From Polaromonas sp. (GTDB taxonomy: Bacteria; Pseudomonadota; Gammaproteobacteria; Burkholderiales; Burkholderiaceae_C): a stretch of DNA of 64,000 nucleotides. Positions 50,312-58,180 of the stretch are shown one piece after another. The stretch's first letter is position 1. Each line of letters opens with the position of its first letter. The notes below the pieces were generated by a model. That model saw nothing but the letters and a program-made list of their open reading frames with translations, searched no databases and had not been told where the DNA came from. The translations under genes and the position numbers were made by a program. Location of the stretch: contig NZ_JAQSDN010000003.1 in NCBI RefSeq assembly GCF_029945925.1, forward strand, positions 16,423 to 80,422, read 5' to 3'.

Positions 50312-51082
50312 CTAAAGGCCGGTCCGGGCGATCTGCAGCAGCGCCGGAACCAGCAGCCCGACCCCCGTCAGCAGCAGCAGCGCACAGACCAGTTTGAGCA
50401 CCGTGGGCCGCGACCAGCCGGGCGGGTGCCGCTCCAGCCACCAGCTTAGCGCGAACACCAGCGGCGCGGCAAGCAGGCATAACTTGAGCGCGTTGGCGCT
50501 GAACTGGCCGGTGCCCAGCACCATGGCCAGCCGTATCAGCGAACTGGCCGCCAGCGTTGCCACCAGGGTGTCGCGCACCGTTCGCAGCTGCATCGGCTGG
50601 CGGTACAGGTGGTAAACCAGCGGCGGCCCGCCGGTCGAGAAAAGGCCGGTCAGCAGGCCCGAGACCACGCCCCAGGCGCGAAACGAGGCGGCGGACGACC
50701 GTTCGCGCAGGGCCGCGGCCTGCAACAGCACCACGATGGCGCAGGCCACCACCGTCAGGCCCAGCAGCACGCGCAAAACCAGCGTGACGTTGGTGCTGAG
50801 CCAGCCGACCAGCAGCACGCCCGCCAGAATGCCCACGGCACTGCCCAGCGTGGTGTCGCGGAAGGCGGGCACATCGAGCGTGCGGCCCGAGCGGCGCAAG
50901 GCGACCAGGGCGTTGGCCAGCGCCAGCACGGTGGCCACGTTGGCCAGGTCCGCCAGCGGGGCGAGCTCCAGCAGCCCGGCCAGGCCCAGCAGGATCAGCG
51001 CGAACGCGAAACCGCTGAGGTTCTGGGCGCAGGTCGCCAGGGCCACACACAGCAGGAAGAGCGCGATCTGCCACGCGGTCAT
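50312..51082 (-). CDS. TSUP family permease (TauE/SafE)
   Basis: 256 residues, about eight membrane helices. The two halves show the TSUP pattern; GLLTGLFSTGGPPLVYHLY in the second half is the conserved loop. Members export sulfite, sulfoacetate or other anions across the inner membrane. No neighbour indicates the substrate. Confidence 0.88.
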   Translation of the reverse strand: MTAWQIALFLLCVALATCAQNLSGFAFALILLGLAGLLELAPLADLANVATVLALANALVALRRSGRTLDVPAFRDTTLGSAVGILAGVLLVGWLSTNVTLVLRVLLGLTVVACAIVVLLQAAALRERSSAASFRAWGVVSGLLTGLFSTGGPPLVYHLYRQPMQLRTVRDTLVATLAASSLIRLAMVLGTGQFSANALKLCLLAAPLVFALSWWLERHPPGWSRPTVLKLVCALLLLTGVGLLVPALLQIARTGL

Positions 51083-51313
51083 TCACCCGCACGCTGCGGG
51101 TTGTTCACCCGCCAGTCTGGAAATTGCATACACATGCAGGCAGGATAACCTGCCGCAAGCTCCCGGGAAGGGCGAAGGGGCGGCAAGAACGGGCAGGCGA
51201 CGACGGCGCCAGCACACTTGCCGAAGTCTTTCTAGAATGCGCCATCCCTTACCCCGAGCGGGCCCTGTCCCTGGCTTGGCCAGGGGGCACAGTTCCCCAT
51301 CAAAGTTTTACCC

Positions 51314-52261
51314 ATGACAGACAACCCCCACCCTTCCCAGATCCTTTTCAAGGTCGCCGTCATGGGCGCAGGCGCCGTCGGCTGCTACTACGGCGGCATG
51401 CTGGCGCGCGCCGGCCACGACGTGGTGCTGATCGCCCGGCCGCAACACGTGGAAGCCATCACACGCGACGGCCTGCACATGGCAACCCGGAGCTTCGACG
51501 AGCACGTGCGCCTGGCCGCCAGCAGCGAGCCCGGCGCGGTGCAGGGCGCCCGGCTGGTGCTGTTTTGCGTCAAGTCCACCGACACCGAAGCCGCCGGCGC
51601 GCTGATACGGCCGCACCTGGCGCCCGACGCCCTGGTGCTCTGCCTGCAAAACGGCGTGGACAACGCTAACCGGCTGCGTACCGTGCTGCCGGAACATGCC
51701 GTGGCCGCCGCCGTGGTTTACGTGGCGACCGAAATGGCCGGCCCCGGCCACGTCAAACACCACGGCCGTGGCGAACTGGTGATCGAGCCGTCCCCAGCCA
51801 GCGATGCCGTGGCGCAGGCCCTGATCGCCGCCGGCGTGCCGACGGAGGTGTCAAGCAACGTGCGCGGCGCCTTGTGGGCCAAGCTGATCCTCAACTGCGC
51901 CTACAACGCCGTCTCGGCCATCACCCAGCTGCCTTATGGCCAGACCGTGGCCGGCGAGGGCGTGCCCGACCTGATGCGCGACGTGGTGGCCGAATGCCTG
52001 GCCGTGGCGCGGGCCGAAGGCGTGCAGGTGGCGGGCGACGTGTCTACGGCGGTGGACAAGCTCGCCGCCAGCATGCCCAGCCAGTTTTCATCGACCGCGC
52101 AGGACCTGGCACGCGGCAAGCCCACCGAGATCGACTACCTCAACGGACTGATCGTCAAGCGCGGCGCGGCGCTGGGCGTGGCGACCCCGGCGAACCGGGT
52201 GTTGTGGGCGCTGGTGAAGTTGATGGAGCGCAAACAGTCCCAGGATGCGCGGGCCTGTTAA
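51314..52261 (+). CDS. panE: 2-dehydropantoate 2-reductase
   Basis: 315 residues. The NADP-binding GAGAVGCYYGGMLARAGH is at residue 19, KSTDTEAAG and LCLQNGVDN follow, and the C-terminal ApbA domain has the catalytic Lys in ALWAKLILNCAYNAVSAI. It makes pantoate for CoA synthesis. Members of this family also act on other 2-keto acids, so a paralogue cannot be excluded. Confidence 0.9.
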   Translation: MTDNPHPSQILFKVAVMGAGAVGCYYGGMLARAGHDVVLIARPQHVEAITRDGLHMATRSFDEHVRLAASSEPGAVQGARLVLFCVKSTDTEAAGALIRPHLAPDALVLCLQNGVDNANRLRTVLPEHAVAAAVVYVATEMAGPGHVKHHGRGELVIEPSPASDAVAQALIAAGVPTEVSSNVRGALWAKLILNCAYNAVSAITQLPYGQTVAGEGVPDLMRDVVAECLAVARAEGVQVAGDVSTAVDKLAASMPSQFSSTAQDLARGKPTEIDYLNGLIVKRGAALGVATPANRVLWALVKLMERKQSQDARAC

Positions 52262-52396
52262 GGACATGGCGACCACCGTGCCCTGCACCGAGATCCGTCA
52301 GCGGGTGGCCAAAGGCAATGTTGCGGCTATCTGCAGCCCGTGCGGCCCGATGCCGCTGCCGGTCTCGCCAGTGCAGCTTATTGAAAACGGCAGCGC

Positions 52397-53116
52397 TCAG
52401 TCCAGGTATTTGCCGCCATTAACCGACAGCGTGATTCCGGTGATGAAGCCGGCGTCATCGGCGGCGAGGAAAACGACGGCGCGGGCGATCTCTGCCGGTG
52501 TGGCCAGGCGGCCGACCGGCACGGTTTTCAGGATCTGCTCCATCACCTCGGGCCGCACCGCGCTGACCATGGCGGTGTCGGTGTAGCCCGGTGCAATGAC
52601 GTTGGCCGTGATGTTGCGGGAAGCGCCCTCGAGCGCCAGCGACTTCGTGAACCCGATCAGCCCGGCCTTGCTCGCGGCATAGTTGGTCTGGCCTGCCTGG
52701 CCTGAAAGTCCGTTGACCGAACTCATGTTGATCACCCGGCCAAAACGGCGTTCGCGCATACCCTCGATCACCGCGCGGCACATGTTGAAGCAGCCGCCCA
52801 GGTTGATGTCGATCACCTCGCGCCATTGCTGGGCACTCATCTTGTGCAGCATCGCGTCGCGCGTGATGCCGGCGTTGTTGACGAGAACCTCGATCGGCCC
52901 AAGGGCGGCCTCGACTTCTGCGACACCCGCCATGCAGGCATCAGCGTCGGCCACGTTCCAGGCAAAAGCCACGATGCCGGTGCGGGCCGTGAAGGCTTCG
53001 GCCGCAAGCCTGTTGCCTCCGTAATTGACTGCCACGCGGTAGCCCGCAGCGACCAGGGCTTCCGCCGTGGCGGCCCCAATGCCGACGGTGCCGCCGGTGA
53101 CCAGTGCGACCCGCAT
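52397..53116 (-). CDS. phbB: Acetoacetyl-CoA reductase (PhbB/FabG-type SDR)
   Basis: 239 residues. Short-chain dehydrogenase with cofactor motif VTGGTVGIGAATA, NNAGITRD and catalytic Ser/Tyr/Lys in SSVNGLSGQAGQTNYAASK. SVNGLSGQAGQTNY closely resembles PhaB enzymes that reduce acetoacetyl-CoA to (R)-3-hydroxybutyryl-CoA for PHB. The ATG is one base after the stop of a 27-residue ORF (53118-53201). Confidence 0.85.
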   Translation of the reverse strand: MRVALVTGGTVGIGAATAEALVAAGYRVAVNYGGNRLAAEAFTARTGIVAFAWNVADADACMAGVAEVEAALGPIEVLVNNAGITRDAMLHKMSAQQWREVIDINLGGCFNMCRAVIEGMRERRFGRVINMSSVNGLSGQAGQTNYAASKAGLIGFTKSLALEGASRNITANVIAPGYTDTAMVSAVRPEVMEQILKTVPVGRLATPAEIARAVVFLAADDAGFITGITLSVNGGKYLD

Positions 53117-53117
53117 G

Positions 53118-53201
53118 TCAAGCCTTCCTGGCGAGGTGATTCAGGGCTGCCATGTTGACCAAGGCGGGGAGGGTGTTCATGGTGGGTTCGTTGCTTGCCA
53201 T
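53118..53201 (-). CDS. Possible 27-residue peptide coupled to phbB
   Basis: ATG 53201 to TGA 53118, MASNEPTMNTLPALVNMAAL then NHLARKA. The stop is one base from the phbB ATG, the spacing of translational coupling. The peptide could form an amphipathic helix. No good ribosome site is seen (AGAG only). It could be a leader peptide or chance. Confidence 0.35.
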   Translation of the reverse strand: MASNEPTMNTLPALVNMAALNHLARKA

Positions 53202-53445
53202 GGGTTTTCTCTGCGTCGTTGATGGGCTTCTCACAGGGCTCGCACCCTTCCATGCCACTGTAGGAAAGGCAAGGGTGGCCAGCGTTGAGATGGATCAAGC
53301 CAAGAGGCCGGCGCGGCCGATTTCTGCGCCATCGAAGCAGGGCAGTGCAGCTCGGCAACCCGGCGGTACCCTTGCGCTGCATCAAGACGAGCGTGGCTGC
53401 GGGGTGCGATGCTGCTTTCCCCCAACCCTTCCTGGAGTGACCGTC

Positions 53446-54021
53446 ATGAACTTCAAACGCATCCTGATCCTCATCACGCTGGCCGCAGCAAGTGCAGCAG
53501 GTTTTGCAGCCAGCGACAGCGCGCTGGAACGGGCCAATGCCACGGCCAGAAAGGCCGCCCAGGACGCCGCCGAGGCCGGCCGCAAGGCAGCCTCCAGCGC
53601 CAAGGCCGCGCTGGAAAAGGCCGAAACAGCGCTGGGCGACGCAACGAAGCGCGCCGCAGAAGCCACGCGCCGCGCGGCGCAACAAGCCGAAATCGCTGCC
53701 CGAAAGGCGGAACAGCTGGCCACCGTCGCAGTGGAAAAGGCCAGTGCCGAGGGCAAGGAATTGGCCCGCAACGCGGAGAGCAAAGCAAAAACGGCTGCAG
53801 AGGCCACCAGGGGCGCCCTTCAAAAAGCGGAAGACGCCGCCCGTCAAGTGGGCCGCACCAGCAAGGAAGATGCGCTCAAGGCCGCCCAGGCGGCCCGGGA
53901 CGCCCTGCACAAAGCCGAAGAAGCCAGCCGCGAAGCAGCACGAGCCACCAAAGAGGCTGCCGACAAGGCTGTGGAAGCCGCGCGTAAAAAAGCTGGCAAG
54001 GAAGCTGCGCCCTCGAAGTAA
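53446..54021 (+). CDS. Exported Ala/Lys/Glu-rich coiled-coil protein
   Basis: 191 residues from ATG 53446 (CTGGAG upstream). A signal peptide (1-21, ending AGFA) leads into one long run of heptad-like repeats (ATRKAAQDAAEAGRKAASSA and similar), rich in Ala, Lys, Glu and Arg. It should be a single helix or coiled coil in the periplasm. It resembles phasin-like or apolipoprotein-like sequences but with an export signal. No family is recognised. Similar in style to the protein at 39577. Confidence 0.75.
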   Translation: MNFKRILILITLAAASAAGFAASDSALERANATARKAAQDAAEAGRKAASSAKAALEKAETALGDATKRAAEATRRAAQQAEIAARKAEQLATVAVEKASAEGKELARNAESKAKTAAEATRGALQKAEDAARQVGRTSKEDALKAAQAARDALHKAEEASREAARATKEAADKAVEAARKKAGKEAAPSK

Positions 54022-54104
54022 TCAGCGGATCCGGCATCGAGATGGTGCATAGAGGTCGAGTGAACGGGCCGCTTCGCCAGTCGGTTCCTTGATGGCTTTG
54101 TTCG

Positions 54105-54692
54105 CTATTGCGGTGACTTCGAGTTCCCTGGCGACGCGTCTGACCGTGAGTCCTTGACGAACTCGAACCAGGCGCGATCCTCCTCGATCAGGGCACGAGC
54201 TCGCTGTTCTTCGTCGGCGTCAAAAAAACTCGTGCTTCCAACTCGTGATTTCACAATCGGCATCGACACCACGCCTGCCAGAATCCCCGCTTTTATCCAT
54301 CGGCGATCACGAGGCTCGCCGCGCGCGTATTTGGAGAGCGCGGCATCGTTGGGGTCCAAAAACCAGGCCCGAAGTCCATCGCGCTCGACCTTTATCAGAC
54401 GGTCGTGCCAACCTTCCGGCAAAGTTGGAAGGTCGGGCGAAACGGGATCGAGAAAATAGCCGGACTTTTCGTGATACGGAGAGTTCTCCCCAAGCGATTT
54501 CAGGAGGTCGAAGATGCGCCCGGGATCAGCCTGAGTGAAGCAGTCAACATCATTCGATAGTGTCATCGTGTCTGGGATCTCGAAGCTTTGCTCCAGGCCA
54601 AGGATGGAAAGGCTGCCAATAACAACAAAGTCGGTGTGCCCGGACAGGCGCCGCGCCTCCTTGAACATCGCAAACAGGGCGTCCAGGTTCAT
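54105..54692 (-). CDS. Nucleotidyltransferase-like protein (DUF6036-type), likely toxin
   Basis: 195 residues from ATG 54692. HTDFVVIGSLSILGLEQSFE, then TLSNDVDCFTQAD, gives the G-S...D-x-D arrangement of minimal nucleotidyltransferases. The C-terminal half (WFLDPNDAALSKYARGEPRD) is typical of the DUF6036 group. Such proteins act as toxins that modify tRNA or proteins by adding nucleotides. Its ATG overlaps the stop of the antitoxin-like gene by 4 bases (ATGA). Lower GC than the genes before it. Confidence 0.72.
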   Translation of the reverse strand: MNLDALFAMFKEARRLSGHTDFVVIGSLSILGLEQSFEIPDTMTLSNDVDCFTQADPGRIFDLLKSLGENSPYHEKSGYFLDPVSPDLPTLPEGWHDRLIKVERDGLRAWFLDPNDAALSKYARGEPRDRRWIKAGILAGVVSMPIVKSRVGSTSFFDADEEQRARALIEEDRAWFEFVKDSRSDASPGNSKSPQ

Positions 54693-55165
54693 GCGTGAAC
54701 TCCAACCCACGGCGAGTTCTGCCGTAGCGATGGCCCCCATCCATCAATATCAGAAACCATCATGGTCGCCATCTCTTGAGGCGGCATCTTCAGGATGTGC
54801 TCCCATTTCTGGATGTAGTCGATGCTGCAAAGGCGCTCAACACGCCAGCGTTCGACCACGGCAAGCGCATTTTTAATCAGGAGCCCGCGCTTGCCTGGTG
54901 TCGACGTTGCAAGGTCAAACGCGATTCGTTGATGCCTGATGAGTCGGTCTTTTTCAATTAAAGCCTGGTTCGCTCTGGCGAGCTTGCGGGCTGAATTTTC
55001 CGGATCTTTTTTTTGCGCGCGTTCGAAAAACTCAGGTGAAGCAAGGTAGGCCTGAACTTTTCCGTGCTTTTCGATGGCTACAGGCGCTGAGGCTGATGCC
55101 TTTAGCAACTGACCAAAGCGCTGTTTCGCATCGGTAGAAGAGAACTGCTGCATAGGTGGCCCCAT
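54689..55165 (-). CDS. Phd/YefM-like antitoxin with C-terminal extension
   Basis: 158 residues (or 154 from ATG 55153). The N-terminus MQQFSSTDAKQRFGQLLKAS, then VAIEKHGKVQAYLASPEFFE, is a Phd/YefM antitoxin DNA-binding domain. About 95 extra residues follow, with an ALVEKDR-like helix and RWRVERLCSIDYIQKWEHIL. Usual Phd proteins are about 80 residues, so this C-terminal domain is unusual and probably neutralises the partner. It is co-translated with the nucleotidyltransferase gene. Confidence 0.75.
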   Translation of the reverse strand: MGPPMQQFSSTDAKQRFGQLLKASASAPVAIEKHGKVQAYLASPEFFERAQKKDPENSARKLARANQALIEKDRLIRHQRIAFDLATSTPGKRGLLIKNALAVVERWRVERLCSIDYIQKWEHILKMPPQEMATMMVSDIDGWGPSLRQNSPWVGVHA

Positions 55166-55171
55166 AGAGTT

Positions 55172-55201
55172 TTGTCTATTTTAAAAGTTATTGTCTATTT
55201 T
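55172..55201 (-). promoter_or_regulatory. Direct repeats upstream of the antitoxin gene
   Basis: TTGTCTATTTT occurs twice, at 55172-55182 and 55191-55201, 19 bases apart (about two helical turns) and right before the antitoxin start. They look like operators for Phd-type autorepression. Confidence 0.6.
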
Positions 55202-55514
55202 CATCCGGCGAAATGAAGTTGCCAACGCTCTCTCAACTTCACCTCCACTGTAAGGCAGCAGCTTTGTTGGCACGTTCTTTTCCACGAATTTGGAAAAGAA
55301 CATGCCAATTTGCAGTTTCTGTAGCATTTTGTTTCAGTTTGAGTGGCGTTGCCAAAATTCACCGCATGTAAGTATTTGGCTGGAGCGGGAAGACCCAGTA
55401 ACCATGCGCTTAAGCGGCGCTCTGTTGACAATTTCATTTCCAAATTCGTGGAAGAGAAGTTGACAACACGGCAAAAGAGGCAGTCAATGGATCAGGTCCC
55501 ATCTGGACAAACCC
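55202..55514 (+). other. Probable transposon end with repeated TnsB-type sites
   Basis: Five sites of the form GTTGNCA occur on one strand at 55218 (GTTGCCAA), 55266 (GTTGGCAC), 55348 (GTTGCCAA), 55424 (GTTGACAA) and 55459 (GTTGACAA). They lie directly upstream of tnsA, where Tn7-like elements carry the right-end TnsB sites. The exact terminus and target duplication could not be fixed. Promoter elements for tnsA must also be here. Confidence 0.55.
55267..55308. repeat. 42-bp palindrome in the transposon end
   Basis: Arms of 18 bases, TTGGCACGTTCTTTTCCA and TGGAAAAGAACATGCCAA, pair with one mismatch around CGAATT. Its centre TTCCACGAATTTGGAA recurs inverted at 55438-55453. It may be an operator for the tns genes or a TnsB assembly site. 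Confidence 0.75.
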
Positions 55515-56153
55515 ATGGCCCTCTTCTACGAGACTCCCGCGGACAACCGCAGGCCTCATGGTTCATACCGTTTCGACGTGTATAGCCTCAAAGCCGGGCG
55601 GCGTATGACCCTGTACGGGAAAAGCGCCCTTTGTTTGTTCATTGATCTCGAAGCAGACTTTGAAGTTAGCGCACTTTGCGAAAGGGCGCTTGTGATTCCA
55701 AACACAAAGCCGGCGCGAGTGGTGGATTTCTGGGCTACGCGTGGAGGCGTCCCCACCTTCTTTCTCCTCACCAAACAATCCGAGGCTTGGATGAATGAGA
55801 AGAAGAAATTTGCCTATGTGGACTTCTACAAATGGGTTGCTGACTGTAACGCTAAGGTTGTTGAGGTCCTTGTTGACGAATTCGAGAAACGTCGAGTCCG
55901 GTATGACAACTGGTCCACCATCCTGCAGCACCTGATTTCGCACCGCGGGCAAGTTTCTGAAAATCTGGTTGATCGCTGCACTAATCTAATGCCTGCGAAG
56001 TGGCGGCTGCAAGACTTCGAAAAAAGTATTTCAGACGTCGACGCCATGCTGGTACGCGCAGCAGTATTCACGTTGTTAACTGAAGGAAAGCTTCGATGTC
56101 ACACCATCGATAGTTTGCCCATCAATCCCTCGACCGAAGTGAGTCGAACATGA
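55515..56153 (+). CDS. tnsA: TnsA-like endonuclease subunit of a Tn7-like transposon
   Basis: 212 residues. The middle part shows the restriction-endonuclease-like core: an acidic LEADFEVSALCERA, then ARVVDFWATRGGVPTFFLLT followed by Lys, matching the E..D..K arrangement of TnsA. It is shorter than E. coli TnsA (273 residues), mainly at the C-terminus. It would cut the 5' ends of the element and so allow cut-and-paste movement. The stop overlaps the tnsB start (ATGA). Confidence 0.75.
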   Translation: MALFYETPADNRRPHGSYRFDVYSLKAGRRMTLYGKSALCLFIDLEADFEVSALCERALVIPNTKPARVVDFWATRGGVPTFFLLTKQSEAWMNEKKKFAYVDFYKWVADCNAKVVEVLVDEFEKRRVRYDNWSTILQHLISHRGQVSENLVDRCTNLMPAKWRLQDFEKSISDVDAMLVRAAVFTLLTEGKLRCHTIDSLPINPSTEVSRT

Positions 56154-58168
56154 TGCCTCGCGTATTCATATTCGGTAACACGTCGTTTAGTCGCGCGTCG
56201 ATTCCAGCAATTCTCGCGGACTTTGAACAGCTTCCGACGGTTGACGAGTCGGCATTAACCCTCGAGCTTCGACAAGCCTACAAGAACAATCTCGAAGCTT
56301 ATAGGCTCTTCGTGGCCGAAAAAGACGTACCTCTTAGGCAAATTAGGGATCTGACCGGTGTTGATCCAAAGCAGCTTTATCTCTTGCTTCAAAGGGTCCT
56401 AGTGAAAGCCGAAGATGGACGCATTCAGGGTCTCAGAGGGCTTATTCCTTTCAAGCACATCAAGGAGTACGAGCGTTGCGTGGCGGTCAAGGCGACATCC
56501 GTGCTTTTCACAAAAAACGCAAGTGGCGCAATGGCGCAACTCCTGAAAAAATTTCCATCACTCGAGACCTGGAGCCGTAAAAACGTAAGGCTCCGAAATA
56601 AACCACTGCGTCCAGGGGAAATCCGTGAGGTCAAAAAGTCAGTACGTTCGCTTCACACGGACTTTCTCAAGAAGTGCAAATACCTTGGCGTACAAAACGA
56701 TGAGTACCCTTTCAATCAGGATTTGCTTGGCTTCAGATCATTTCAGGCTCTGGTGAAGCAGATAACGCTCGAGCAAAAAGGCTCGCATCGCAAGGCAGAT
56801 GACCAGCCCGCCAGCGTAGAGGCTCAACCTGATATGGAGTTCGAACGTTGGCCGGTAGGCAATGTTCCGTTCAAGCTTGTTCAGTTTGATGGACACAAAA
56901 TTGACGTACGACTGACCCTGGTTGTGAACGATCCGTTTGGCATGCAAACGGTGATAGAAATCGCCAGAATCTGGATTCTGGTCGTCAAAGATGTAAGCAC
57001 GAGATGCGTCCTTGGCTACTACATAGCGTATGGCGTCGAATACAACAAGGATGACGTTGCGGAAGCAATTCAGGCCGCTATCGTTCCCCACCGCAGGATG
57101 AAATTGACGATTCCTGGGCTCGAGATCAAAGAGGGTGGAGGCTTTCCCAACGAAGTCATGCCGGAACTGGAATATCACCGCTTGTCTTGGTTTCATTACG
57201 ATACCGCGAAAAGCCACATCGCTCAGGACAGCCTCGACCGCCTAGCCGATGTACTTGGTTGCTGGACGATGTCGGGACGATTGGGAATAGCAGACGATCG
57301 AGCCATCATCGAGAGGTTTTTCGGCCTTTTTGAGGAATTTTTTCATCAGATCCCGGGTACCACCGGTTCGAAACCATCAGACCCGGTGCGCAGGCTGGGC
57401 GATGTTGGGACGGATCATTCGAGACTCGTGACAGTCGAAGAATTGGAGCAGTTGGTCGAGGTGGTAATTGGCAATACAAACGGGGACGCTAGCAGCGCCT
57501 TGGGTGGTCGTACGCCTTTGGAGGCGATGATGTATCAGACATCCAAACCCGAGTTCATGCTTCAGACGCTCCCGGTTAGTCGGCGCCATCAATTGTTTTT
57601 GTTAAAAGAAGCAACGATCAAGGTCGTACGGGGCGCCAAGACGGCTCCCCATATAAATTTCGAAGGTGTCAAGTACACCTCCGATTTATTGGTCCGCAGG
57701 CACGAACTTGTGGGGAAGACTTTACGCATTTACTTCATCGCAAGAGATATTCGAACTATCCATGCCTTCTTCGAGGACGGCTCGGAGCTTGGCATTTTGG
57801 TGGCCAGCCGGCAATGGCGAAAAACGCCGCACTCCCTCCGATTACGTAAAGAAATTCTTCGAAATATTAGGCTTGGCTTTCTTCGTGTCGGTCCTGGCGA
57901 TGATCCAGTAGAGGCATATGTGCGTAACAAGCGTAAAGCGGCGACTGAAAGCAAACGGGCAGGCAACTCAATAGCAAAGGTGCGGGCCGGGATTGCGGCA
58001 GCCAACTCCGCCGCCGCTTTCGGCGACAGCCCGTTCGGGCCGGTAGCTCCTCCTGAAACCGCGCTCTCGGACGAACAGGCAAGCCGTTCAGTTCCGAAGA
58101 AAAAAACCAAGCCGGGTGAGCTGGTGGTCCCTGTCCCACTGACGCTTAAGAAGACACTCCTATTTTAG
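56150..58168 (+). CDS. tnsB: TnsB-like DDE transposase
   Basis: 672 residues. An N-terminal DNA-binding region is followed by an RNase H-type integrase core. Catalytic residues are seen as LVQFDGHKID (D about 246), WFHYDTAKSH (D about 350) and DDRAIIERFFGLFEEF (E about 387), with 36 residues between the last two. A beta-barrel and a Lys-rich tail follow, the tail likely contacting the ATPase. It joins 3' ends to the target. First gene overlap with tnsA and 12 bases to tnsC. Confidence 0.9.
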   Translation: MMPRVFIFGNTSFSRASIPAILADFEQLPTVDESALTLELRQAYKNNLEAYRLFVAEKDVPLRQIRDLTGVDPKQLYLLLQRVLVKAEDGRIQGLRGLIPFKHIKEYERCVAVKATSVLFTKNASGAMAQLLKKFPSLETWSRKNVRLRNKPLRPGEIREVKKSVRSLHTDFLKKCKYLGVQNDEYPFNQDLLGFRSFQALVKQITLEQKGSHRKADDQPASVEAQPDMEFERWPVGNVPFKLVQFDGHKIDVRLTLVVNDPFGMQTVIEIARIWILVVKDVSTRCVLGYYIAYGVEYNKDDVAEAIQAAIVPHRRMKLTIPGLEIKEGGGFPNEVMPELEYHRLSWFHYDTAKSHIAQDSLDRLADVLGCWTMSGRLGIADDRAIIERFFGLFEEFFHQIPGTTGSKPSDPVRRLGDVGTDHSRLVTVEELEQLVEVVIGNTNGDASSALGGRTPLEAMMYQTSKPEFMLQTLPVSRRHQLFLLKEATIKVVRGAKTAPHINFEGVKYTSDLLVRRHELVGKTLRIYFIARDIRTIHAFFEDGSELGILVASRQWRKTPHSLRLRKEILRNIRLGFLRVGPGDDPVEAYVRNKRKAATESKRAGNSIAKVRAGIAAANSAAAFGDSPFGPVAPPETALSDEQASRSVPKKKTKPGELVVPVPLTLKKTLLF

Positions 58169-58180
58169 GGCGTACCGCTT

